From: an uncultured Bacilli bacterium
Lineage (GTDB): Bacteria; Bacillota_I; Bacilli_A; RF39; UBA660
DNA length: 12,922 nt
Reading direction: 5' to 3'
Assembly: GCA_947623975.1 (NCBI GenBank)
Contig: CANQHY010000034.1
Coordinates: 1-12,922 of the forward strand
Under the pieces are notes generated by a model. That model was not told where the DNA came from. It did no database searches and saw nothing but the letters and a program-made list of their open reading frames with translations. Positions 6,782 to 12,922 of the stretch are shown here, in pieces. The translations under genes and the position numbers were made by a program. Position 1 is the stretch's first letter; every line of letters begins with the position of its first letter.

Positions 6782-8554
6782 TTAATTTTTTATTCTCTCT
6801 TTTTCTCTTTCCTTATTATTTTCCTCTTGTAACGCTCTGAAATCAACTTTACCTATCATTGTCCTAGGAAGTGATGTTCTAAATTCGTATTCATAAGGTT
6901 GCGAATACTTAGGCAAATTTTTTCTACATAATTCTTTTAATTCAGCAAGCAATTTATCATCTTTTTTATAACCATTTTTCAAAACAATGTAAGCTTTAGC
7001 AACCTCTTCTTTGTATTTGTGAGGAATTCCTACAACACTACATAATAATACAGCTTCATGGCTTTCAAGTAAAGATTCAATTTGATTTGGATAGACATTA
7101 TATCCTGATGAGACAATTAATCTTTTTATTCTACTCGTATATCTTACAAAACCATCTTTATCCATTATTCCTAGATCACCAGAATGAAGCCAAACATTAC
7201 CATCAGAATGAATATGCAAAGCAAGATTAGTTTCTTTTTCATTATTATAGTAACCCAACATGACATTTGGTCCACTTATACAAATTTCGCCCTCTTCACC
7301 ATACGGAAGCTCTTCGTCATCCGGCGAAAATATACCAATATAGCAGCCCGGGAAAGGAATTCCTATCGATCTACTTTTATATATTCCCTTCGGTTCGAGC
7401 GATACAGCAGCCAAAGATTCACTCATTCCATAACCTTGAATAAGTCTTGTAAGTGATCCGTGATCGTGTAAAAATTTATCAATGTCTTTTTCTAGTCCTT
7501 TTTTTAAACTGTCACCACCAGTTATTACGTATTTTAAGTAATTTAAGTTTAGTTTTTTGCTTCTATCCTCAGGAATTTTTATTAAGGCTTCAAATAAAGT
7601 TGGCACCCCTATTACAAATTCTGGTTTATATTTATTTAAAAGTTTATCAAAAGTAGCAGCCTTAAATTGAGGTATTAAAATACATTGAGCACCAAGACAA
7701 AGCGGTGTATATAAGCAAACCCCAAGACCAAAGCCATGGAAAATAGGCATAATTGAAAGGCATTTATCGCCTACTTCTAATTCGCTAAAAACAATCTTTG
7801 ATTGTTCTGATAAAGTAATAAAATTGCCATTAGATAAAACGATAGCTTTAGGTGTTCCTGTCGAACCACCACTATGAAGCATTACAGCCGGATCATTTTT
7901 ACTAGAACAAAAATTGTAATTTCGATTACTATAATTTTTTGATGCTTTTATAAAATCATTCCAAAATACATATTTTTTATTGTTAATAGGCAATTTCGTC
8001 TTACGTCCTACTGTCACTGTATAACCGATTTTCATAAGTTTTGGCATCGAATTACTAGCTCTTACTATAATTACTTTGTAAACATCAGTATCTTCAATTA
8101 TTTCTTTTATTTTTTGATAGTCAATATCGATTACTACTAGCATTATGCTTCCAGTTTCCAAAATAGTATTTTTTATTTCATTTTCACTAGATAATGGATG
8201 AACCATGTTAGATATAGCCCCGATTTTATTAAGAGCAAAAAACGCAATAACCGCTTCAGGAGTATTAGGCATACAAATGGTTACGACATCACTTTTTCTA
8301 ACACCGTAACTTAAAAATGCTTTAGCAGCTTTAGTTATTTCTTTACTAAATTTTTCGTAAGTAAAATCTACCCCATAGTAAGAAAAGGCAATGTTATCTT
8401 TATAATTCTGGGTATTATCTTTAAAATATTGATACAAAGATGTATCAGGTATTTTTATATCCATATCACCTTTATTATAATATTTTTTCCAAGGGGCATT
8501 TGGTTTCTTTTTAAAGCCTAAAAACCTAAAAAAATCCATATCAAATATACTCAT
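6782..8554 (-). CDS. AMP-forming acyl-CoA synthetase / ligase
   Basis: A 590-residue ANL-superfamily enzyme that activates a carboxylic acid, probably a fatty acid, via an acyl-adenylate to the CoA thioester. Core motifs are complete: HSGGSTGTPK (227-236), YGMSES (375-380), YYNNEKET (435-442), LHSGD (456-460), RIKRLIVSSGYNVYP (475-489) and the C-terminal catalytic lysine in MIGKVDF (Lys569). No transmembrane segment is seen. The N-terminus (FFRFLGFKKKP) is basic and hydrophobic and might touch the membrane. The exact acid cannot be read from the motifs; long- or medium-chain fatty acid is the likeliest. GAGG with a suitable gap precedes the ATG. It heads a run with yvcK and gtrA and has its own promoter after a terminator. 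Confidence 0.9.
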   Translation of the reverse strand: MSIFDMDFFRFLGFKKKPNAPWKKYYNKGDMDIKIPDTSLYQYFKDNTQNYKDNIAFSYYGVDFTYEKFSKEITKAAKAFLSYGVRKSDVVTICMPNTPEAVIAFFALNKIGAISNMVHPLSSENEIKNTILETGSIMLVVIDIDYQKIKEIIEDTDVYKVIIVRASNSMPKLMKIGYTVTVGRKTKLPINNKKYVFWNDFIKASKNYSNRNYNFCSSKNDPAVMLHSGGSTGTPKAIVLSNGNFITLSEQSKIVFSELEVGDKCLSIMPIFHGFGLGVCLYTPLCLGAQCILIPQFKAATFDKLLNKYKPEFVIGVPTLFEALIKIPEDRSKKLNLNYLKYVITGGDSLKKGLEKDIDKFLHDHGSLTRLIQGYGMSESLAAVSLEPKGIYKSRSIGIPFPGCYIGIFSPDDEELPYGEEGEICISGPNVMLGYYNNEKETNLALHIHSDGNVWLHSGDLGIMDKDGFVRYTSRIKRLIVSSGYNVYPNQIESLLESHEAVLLCSVVGIPHKYKEEVAKAYIVLKNGYKKDDKLLAELKELCRKNLPKYSQPYEYEFRTSLPRTMIGKVDFRALQEENNKEREKERIKN

Positions 8555-8570
8555 AGATACCTCACAATAA

Positions 8571-8627
8571 ATTTCTATTAAACATCTATCTTAATTATTC
8601 ATAAAGATGATTTTTATTTATAGAAAT
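8571..8627 (-). repeat. Nested inverted repeats in the acyl-CoA synthetase leader
   Basis: Between promoter and start codon an exact 8-base inverted repeat, ATTTCTAT (8571-8578) with ATAGAAAT (8620-8627), encloses a second one, CATCT (8583-8587) with AGATG (8605-8609). The gene-free stretch 8555-8701 otherwise holds only the promoter and the DUF362 terminator. The arms are AT-rich, so the repeat may be chance. An operator or leader fold is possible. Confidence 0.3.
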
Positions 8628-8640
8628 AACTCATGTTACT

Positions 8641-8669
8641 ATTATAACACCTACTAGGCTTACTAGTAA
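8641..8669 (-). promoter_or_regulatory. Extended -10 promoter for the acyl-CoA synthetase operon
   Basis: On the minus strand TTACTA (8664-8669) is followed after 17 bases by TATAAT (8641-8646), with TG one base before it. Transcription would start near 8634, leaving a leader of about 80 bases that contains the nested inverted repeats. It lies directly behind the DUF362 terminator, as expected at an operon boundary. Confidence 0.7.
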
Positions 8670-8680
8670 ATTATATAAAA

Positions 8681-8703
8681 ATAAAAAGCAGTCATCGACT
8701 GCT
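8681..8703 (-). terminator. Intrinsic terminator of the DUF362 gene
   Basis: A perfect 7-bp stem, AGCAGTC with GACTGCT (8697-8703 and 8687-8693), has a 3-base loop and is followed on the minus strand by TTTTATTTTTAT. Its 5' arm includes the stop codon of the DUF362 gene. Confidence 0.9.
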
Positions 8704-9583
8704 AATCTATTTTTATAAGTTCATATTCTCTTGTTCCAAATCCTAAGTTTTGAGCTGCCTCTATTGTGTGTACACCTTTTCTCTTTTCAATTCTTTCTAC
8801 TAAATGATCGCGTCCTGGATCATTTGAGTTATAGACTAAGTCAATACATGCTTGATCAATGGCAACAGGATCAAGACTCGCAAGAATCCCAATATCCTTC
8901 ATGCATGGATCCTCGGCTACACTACAACAATCACAGTCAACTGACATATTGCACATTACATTAATATAGACAATATTGCCTGCAAATTTCTTGTGCACAC
9001 TACTAGCAGCATCTGCCATTGCTTCTAGGAATTTTATTTGATCTGTCTTGAACATATCATCATATGTTCCATCTTCATTTCCAGCACAATGAATGTATCT
9101 TTTACCATGACTTGATGCAAAACCTATTGAAAGCTGTTTTAAAGCTCCACCATATCCTCCCATTGGATGTCCTTTAAAATGAGATAATACAAGTACAGAA
9201 TCATAATTATCTATATTTTTACCAACATAGTTTTTATTTATAACTTGTCCATCTGGTATCTTAAGTACTTTATCAGGTGCCACACTATCCATAATGTCGA
9301 CATCAAAATACTTTGACCATCCATGCTTTTCCATTAATTTCTGATGCTTTTCTGTCGTATTTCTTTCACCGTCATAGGCAGTATTACATTCCACTACTGT
9401 TCCACCAACCTGTTCAATTAAATCTTTAACAAACTCAGGTCGTAGATAATTTTGATTACCGTCTTCACCAGAATGCAATTTTACTGCTACTCTTCCCTTA
9501 AGTTTTGTGTGAAGACTTTCATAAATTCTAATTAAAGCTTCACTACTTACCTCTTTTGTAAAATAAACTTTTGCTTTTTCCAT
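8702..9583 (-). CDS. DUF362 domain-containing protein
   Basis: A 293-residue DUF362 protein, a family common in anaerobic Bacillota with no settled biochemical function. Visible hallmarks are VAVKLHSGE (32-40), the glycine-rich SHFKGHPMGGYGGALKQ (134-150), a cysteine cluster (Cys211, 217, 219, 220, 227) and the closing DIGILASLDPVAIDQACIDLV (230-250). The cysteines suggest metal or Fe-S binding; this is inference. It is the compact form without the extra ferredoxin domain found in some relatives. AGGAGG precedes the ATG by four bases, and an extended -10 promoter lies just upstream. It follows the van-type cluster by 52 bases with no clear terminator, so read-through from that cluster is possible. 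Confidence 0.88.
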   Translation of the reverse strand: MEKAKVYFTKEVSSEALIRIYESLHTKLKGRVAVKLHSGEDGNQNYLRPEFVKDLIEQVGGTVVECNTAYDGERNTTEKHQKLMEKHGWSKYFDVDIMDSVAPDKVLKIPDGQVINKNYVGKNIDNYDSVLVLSHFKGHPMGGYGGALKQLSIGFASSHGKRYIHCAGNEDGTYDDMFKTDQIKFLEAMADAASSVHKKFAGNIVYINVMCNMSVDCDCCSVAEDPCMKDIGILASLDPVAIDQACIDLVYNSNDPGRDHLVERIEKRKGVHTIEAAQNLGFGTREYELIKID

Positions 9584-9599
9584 ATTTCCTCCTATCTAT

Positions 9600-9608
9600 A
9601 TTATAACA
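9600..9608 (-). promoter_or_regulatory. Extended -10 promoter element for the DUF362 gene
   Basis: On the minus strand TGTTATAAT (9600-9608) is a perfect extended -10. At 17-18 bases upstream only TTATAA/TTTATA is found, a poor -35. The expected start near 9593 would put the AGGAGG ribosome site (9588-9593) at the very 5' end of the message. Confidence 0.5.
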
Positions 9609-9635
9609 CTTTATGAGACCTTTTATAAATTTTTT

Positions 9636-10784
9636 TCAGTTATTATTTTGTTTAATAATTCTAGGTAGTCTATCGCCTAAGCGCGATAATAATTCATTTG
9701 TGATTGTATCTATTTTAAATGCCATTGCTACAGCACTTATTTTTTCTTCTTCCCCTATAAGAACTACAAAATCTCCTACCTTTACATTTTTTATGTCGGT
9801 AATATCAATCATAATTTGATCCATACAAATTCTACCAATAATCGGAGCATAATCATCGTTTATCTTAACGAAAGCACCCTTTCCCTGCAAATTCCTAGGA
9901 AGACCATCAGCATAACCAATAGATACAGAGGCAATTATCCTTTTTTCTTTTGCAATATAGACTCTTCCATAACCAACCGAATCATTTTTAGCGATTTCTC
10001 TTATACTAGTAATTCTAGCTTTAAGCGTTAAAACTGGCTTTAAGTTGAGCTTTATTTTACTATAAGAATCTTTAGAATTATCTATCCCATACATAATTAT
10101 GCCAATCCTAGCATAATCTAAGTTCAACTCATTATAATTTAATAATCCATAACTACTCTGAAGATGAGCTTTAAAATCATAACCTTTACTTTTTAGTACA
10201 GCAACACAATTTTGAAATAACGCTATTTTTTTACGTGTATATTCAACATCATCTTCACTATTCGAATCACAAGCAGATAAATGCCCAAACACCCCAATTA
10301 CATCTAAATTTTTATTCTCAAATATCGCTATAATTTTATCAATGTTTTCTGGCTTTTCACCAATTCTATTCATACCAGTATTTATTTTTATGTGGGCCTT
10401 AATTTTACCATTAAAAGTCATATTTTCTATTATTTTAGAATAATTATAATCGACAATCGTCTGTATTAAATCGTATTCTATAACGTAGTGAAGATTTTTA
10501 AAATCTGTATAACCAAGTATTAAAATATTACCTTTTATACCATTTTTTCTTAACTTTATTCCTTCTTCAACTGTAGCAACGGCAAAATCTAAAATACCCT
10601 TATCTTGTAGGTGTTTAGATATAATAGAAATATCATGACCATAGGCATTAGCCTTCACAACCGCCATTATTTTTGTCTTTGGTTGTAAAATCTTTTCAAT
10701 TTCTTCAATATTGTTATCCAAGTTTTCTAAATCAATTTCAACAAATGCCCTATCACGAAGCAAATCAATTTCCTTTTCGTCCAT
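9636..10784 (-). CDS. vanTr: VanT-type serine racemase catalytic domain (alanine racemase family), separate ORF
   Basis: A 382-residue PLP-dependent fold-type III racemase. Lys44 in VVKANAYG forms the Schiff base, and Tyr272 in GYGR is the second catalytic base. KINTGMNRIG and CMDQ are conserved. Where alanine racemases have Tyr in ..YE near the C-terminus, this protein has Asn363 in ITNELLSRLG. The same Tyr-to-Asn change is reported for VanT serine racemases and widens the pocket for serine. Together with its position after the VanT membrane domain and VanXY, this favours L-Ser to D-Ser racemisation in the cytoplasm. Residual alanine racemisation is likely. I chose ATG 10784 because AGAGAG lies six bases upstream; TTG 10790 is possible but abuts that site. 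It overlaps vanTm by 20 bases. A housekeeping alr role remains possible. Confidence 0.85.
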   Translation of the reverse strand: MDEKEIDLLRDRAFVEIDLENLDNNIEEIEKILQPKTKIMAVVKANAYGHDISIISKHLQDKGILDFAVATVEEGIKLRKNGIKGNILILGYTDFKNLHYVIEYDLIQTIVDYNYSKIIENMTFNGKIKAHIKINTGMNRIGEKPENIDKIIAIFENKNLDVIGVFGHLSACDSNSEDDVEYTRKKIALFQNCVAVLKSKGYDFKAHLQSSYGLLNYNELNLDYARIGIIMYGIDNSKDSYSKIKLNLKPVLTLKARITSIREIAKNDSVGYGRVYIAKEKRIIASVSIGYADGLPRNLQGKGAFVKINDDYAPIIGRICMDQIMIDITDIKNVKVGDFVVLIGEEEKISAVAMAFKIDTITNELLSRLGDRLPRIIKQNNN

Positions 10785-11757
10785 TTTCAACTCTCTCTTT
10801 CATATATATTAAAAAGCTAGAAAAAATAAATGTTGTAACAGCCACTACTAAATAGTGAACGAAGTTATTTCTAACTAACAGTGATTCTAAATTAGTAAAA
10901 TTGGCAATCATCCTTACGAATACTATGAAATAAGGATGGAATATATACACCAAAGTCGATATTTTTCTTAATCTTTCGTTTTTACCAGTACTACTTTTTA
11001 AAATATCAAATAGGAAATACATTGAAGGTAATAACATTAAATACATACTGTCGTGTCTAATTAAATCCATTTTATAAAGAACCATTCCTTCTATTAGCAT
11101 TGATAATAATGATATTACCAAGAGAAAAAAATTTTTATTATTTTTTTTAGACTTGCTTATCCAAAAACCTAAAAAAAGAAAAATAGGAACATAGAAAAGA
11201 CCACATCTTGTATAGTCAGTAATAGAAAAAATAATATCATAAATAGCTGCAAGAAAAGGAATTTGCTTAACTATACCATAATAACTATCACCAAAAAGTC
11301 CAACTAAATAAAGAGCTAAAAAAACTATTAAGCAAGATTTCATATTAAGCTTTTTCAAAATTAAGTAAGTTAAAACTATTCCCAAAATCAAAGCTGGAAA
11401 ATACCACAAATGATAAATCGTACCCTCAATAAAAATAGATTTTAAGAAAGTTATTAAATTTAAATTATTAAAATCATGCTTATATATATTTAAAGGTAAA
11501 TAAATAATAATACAAAATACATATAATTTAACTATTTTAATTATATATTTTTTTAATTTTGAGGAATCATCTAAAGCCTTAGGTAATAAAAAATAACCAG
11601 TAATCATTAAAAACAATGGTACTGCTAATCTTGCTATTACACGTGAAAAGCAAAAATCAAGATCTGTACTTATTGTAGCAAAAGGTGATATATGAATTGC
11701 TACTACTAAAAAGGATGCTACCAATCTTGCAATATCGAGATTTATTTTTTTTGCCAT
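10765..11757 (-). CDS. vanTm: VanT-type membrane domain (acyltransferase-3 family)
   Basis: A 330-residue polytopic membrane protein with about ten hydrophobic helices, of the acyltransferase-3 fold. It resembles the N-terminal membrane half of VanT serine racemases: an opening helix with VVAIHISPF (His22), then RLAVPLFLMITGYFL (43-57), and near the C-terminus LRKISTLVYIFHPYFIV. In VanT this half is thought to bring L-Ser to the racemase half. Here it ends in its own TGA, and the racemase starts 20 bases earlier in another frame. It begins two bases after the vanXY stop, with AAGGAAG as ribosome site. Free-standing O-acetyltransferase activity is an alternative but is less likely in this context. 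Confidence 0.82.
   Translation of the reverse strand: MAKKINLDIARLVASFLVVAIHISPFATISTDLDFCFSRVIARLAVPLFLMITGYFLLPKALDDSSKLKKYIIKIVKLYVFCIIIYLPLNIYKHDFNNLNLITFLKSIFIEGTIYHLWYFPALILGIVLTYLILKKLNMKSCLIVFLALYLVGLFGDSYYGIVKQIPFLAAIYDIIFSITDYTRCGLFYVPIFLFLGFWISKSKKNNKNFFLLVISLLSMLIEGMVLYKMDLIRHDSMYLMLLPSMYFLFDILKSSTGKNERLRKISTLVYIFHPYFIVFVRMIANFTNLESLLVRNNFVHYLVVAVTTFIFSSFLIYMKERVENGRKGN
10767..10799 (-). other. Junction where the VanT fusion is split between two frames
   Basis: Both the membrane-domain frame and the racemase frame are open across these 33 bases. The racemase frame is closed just upstream by a TGA at 10800-10802, and the membrane frame by a TGA at 10765-10767. Dropping one base here would join them into a protein of about 706 residues, matching the roughly 700-710 of fused VanT enzymes. 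The sequence has a GA dinucleotide run and short A runs. A genuine split (as in vanTm/vanTr of VanL), a recent frameshift and a sequencing error all remain possible. Confidence 0.7.
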
Positions 11758-11758
11758 T

Positions 11759-12487
11759 TTATTTCTTCCTTGTTAGTATAAAGCCATCGACATTGTTTCC
11801 AGATATTAAGGTATTATCATCTGTTTCTAGTTCATCAATTACTCCAAGTGGTAAATAAGATATTAGATATCCATCATACTCAAGAGGATTTTCTTTATAT
11901 TTAAATTTCTTTAAGTAATCGATGTATTCCTCTAAGCAAAAATTATTCTCTTTCATTATTACTGAATGCGGATAACCAATATATCTAAAATGCCATTCTT
12001 CTTTTGATATCTTGGTAATAGCAGTTTTTGATTCATGATATCTTTCAATAAAACCATATTTTAATGATTCTTCTCGATACTTTTGACATATTCCATAATA
12101 AGGAAAACTAGGTCGTATAAAATCTATATTATCCATTTTAAGTCCTAAGTCTATAGCATAACCAGATTGATGCTCACTAGTATCAGGCAATGCTACGTAT
12201 TTCAAAGTAAATTCTTCGCCATCTTCTTCGAGAGATGTATTAAAAATATTTTCTTGCTCTTCTTTGGTTCTATAGCCACTCACTGGTACAATATTATCTT
12301 TAGCACCAATCTTTTTTAAAACGGAATGAAGGGCATTCATCGTCTTTCTTTCTAACAAAACATCAGAAAACTCTTCGCTAAATGGTACTAAGTCAACAGG
12401 TTTATCCTGCTTTAATTTATGGTCTCGATTTATAAGAATTAAATCGCCATAATGTATATTTTCTTCGTCTAAAAGATATTTTTTCAT
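11759..12487 (-). CDS. vanXY: VanXY-type D,D-dipeptidase/D,D-carboxypeptidase
   Basis: A 242-residue zinc metallopeptidase of the VanY/VanX superfamily, close in length to VanXY of the VanG type (about 254). Motifs: SGYR (70-73), the zinc site SEHQSGYAIDLG with His106 and Asp113, and EEWHFRYIG with Glu163 as catalytic base and His166 as third ligand. The C-terminal ISGNNVDGFILT (228-239) also matches the VanXY-G tail as I recall it. There is no signal peptide or membrane anchor, which separates it from VanY and fits cytoplasmic cleavage of D-Ala-D-Ala and of the terminal D-Ala of precursors. Its ATG shares the sequence ATGA with the ligase stop, and the ribosome site (GGGG) is weak, so translation is probably coupled. 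Confidence 0.88.
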   Translation of the reverse strand: MKKYLLDEENIHYGDLILINRDHKLKQDKPVDLVPFSEEFSDVLLERKTMNALHSVLKKIGAKDNIVPVSGYRTKEEQENIFNTSLEEDGEEFTLKYVALPDTSEHQSGYAIDLGLKMDNIDFIRPSFPYYGICQKYREESLKYGFIERYHESKTAITKISKEEWHFRYIGYPHSVIMKENNFCLEEYIDYLKKFKYKENPLEYDGYLISYLPLGVIDELETDDNTLISGNNVDGFILTRKK

Positions 12488-12922
12488 CTATTTAACCCCA
12501 ATTCTATAAGTTTATCTATTACATCTTCAAATGAATACCCAATTTCTTTAAGCATACTTGGATATCTACTGTGTTGTGTACATCCCGGGATAGTATTTAC
12601 CTCATTAAAGATAATTTCTTTATCTTTAGTGTAGAACATATCTACTCTAGCAAAACCAGAGCAAGATAGAACTCTGTAAATTTTAAGAGCTGTTTTCTTT
12701 ATCCTTTCACGTTCTTCTTCACTAAGTCGTGCTGGTAAGTGAATTTTACTTGTTTTTAATGTATATTTTTCTGTATAATCGAAAAAGCCATGGGAAAGTT
12801 CAATTTCATCGACCTCACCAATTACTAAGTCATTATTTCCAAGAACGGCGCATCCTACCTCAAAGCCATCGATTCCTTCTTCGATAACTATCTTAGAATC
12901 GTACGAAAAAGCAAGATCAAGT
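12484..12922 (-). CDS. D-Ala:D-Ser ligase, VanC/E/G/L type (C-terminal part, partial)
   Basis: The last 145 residues of an ATP-grasp ligase; the start lies beyond the window. Visible are EEGIDGFEVGCAVLG, then GEVDEIELSHGFFDYTEKY with KTSKIHLPAR, ARVDMF, and the metal/ATP-binding FNEVNTIPG. It closes with HSRYPSM, ending in GLNR. The EKY.LK.S.I..PAR stretch and HSRYP fit VanG- and VanC-like D-Ala-D-Ser ligases better than housekeeping Ddl or the D-Lac ligases VanA/B. The N-terminal specificity residues are not in view, so D-Ser use rests on these motifs and on the following vanXY and vanT genes. Its TGA overlaps the vanXY start. The usual Phe of NTIPGF is Cys here (PGCTQHSRYP). Confidence 0.85.
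   Translation of the reverse strand, partial: LDLAFSYDSKIVIEEGIDGFEVGCAVLGNNDLVIGEVDEIELSHGFFDYTEKYTLKTSKIHLPARLSEEERERIKKTALKIYRVLSCSGFARVDMFYTKDKEIIFNEVNTIPGCTQHSRYPSMLKEIGYSFEDVIDKLIELGLNR

Noticed and set aside
9606..9665. Intrinsic terminator after the racemase gene
   Set aside because: The end of the gene has only a weak AT-only inverted repeat (ATTATT/AATAAT) and an A-rich rather than U-rich run after it, so I do not call a terminator.
11759..12487. Calling the peptidase VanY
   Set aside because: It has no membrane anchor or signal peptide, and its order, length and C-terminal tail agree with VanXY.
1..12922. Use of TGA as a tryptophan codon (genetic code 4), as in some relatives of Mollicutes
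   Set aside because: TGA ends rsmD, the U32 gene, vanTm, the racemase and the ligase at positions matching family lengths, and Trp is encoded by TGG.
1..12922. CRISPR array, tRNA, rRNA, insertion sequence or integrase
   Set aside because: No regular repeats, cloverleaf-like segments, transposase or recombinase motifs, or long terminal repeats were seen in the window.

Overview
This is a very AT-rich stretch in which every recognisable gene lies on the minus strand, so transcription runs from right to left. The gene content points to a low-GC Bacillota of class Bacilli. The ylbD-ylbE-ylbF-rsmD block is a Bacillus-type order, and YvcK, GtrA and the Shine-Dalgarno-rich starts fit. The closest feel is an uncultivated gut Bacilli lineage (RF39 or Erysipelotrichales-like), but that placement is inference. 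Stops include TGA, and Trp is encoded by TGG, so the standard bacterial code applies. I see no transposase, integrase, tRNA, rRNA or CRISPR array. No gap between genes exceeds about 150 bases.

Right end (about 9636-12922): a vancomycin-resistance-type D-Ala-D-Ser cluster. In transcription order it holds the C-terminal part of a D-Ala:D-Ser ligase (VanC/E/G/L group), a soluble VanXY-type D,D-dipeptidase/carboxypeptidase, a VanT-type membrane domain, and a VanT-type racemase domain. The serine racemase is thus split into two overlapping reading frames, as known for vanTm/vanTr of the VanL cluster. The racemase carries Asn where alanine racemases have the active-site Tyr, which supports serine as substrate. 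Together the set would make D-Ser, ligate it to D-Ala, and remove D-Ala-ended precursors. Regulators (vanR/vanS) and the ligase N-terminus would lie outside the window.

Middle (about 5300-9600): a DUF362 protein with a good intrinsic terminator. It is followed by a promoter and an operon-like run of an acyl-CoA synthetase, the YvcK/CofD-like cell-envelope/gluconeogenesis factor, and a GtrA-family membrane protein.

Left (1-5300): an unrecognised 158-residue protein behind a near-consensus promoter, then ylbD, ylbE, a U32 peptidase-family (RlhA-like) gene with its own promoter, ylbF and rsmD. These are tightly packed, with 8-14 base overlaps at the ylbD/ylbE, U32/ylbF and ylbF/rsmD junctions. 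An inverted repeat covers the ylbD ribosome-binding site. The block is followed by a separately promoted, N-terminally anchored, cysteine-containing surface protein and the first codons of a probable SPFH-domain gene.
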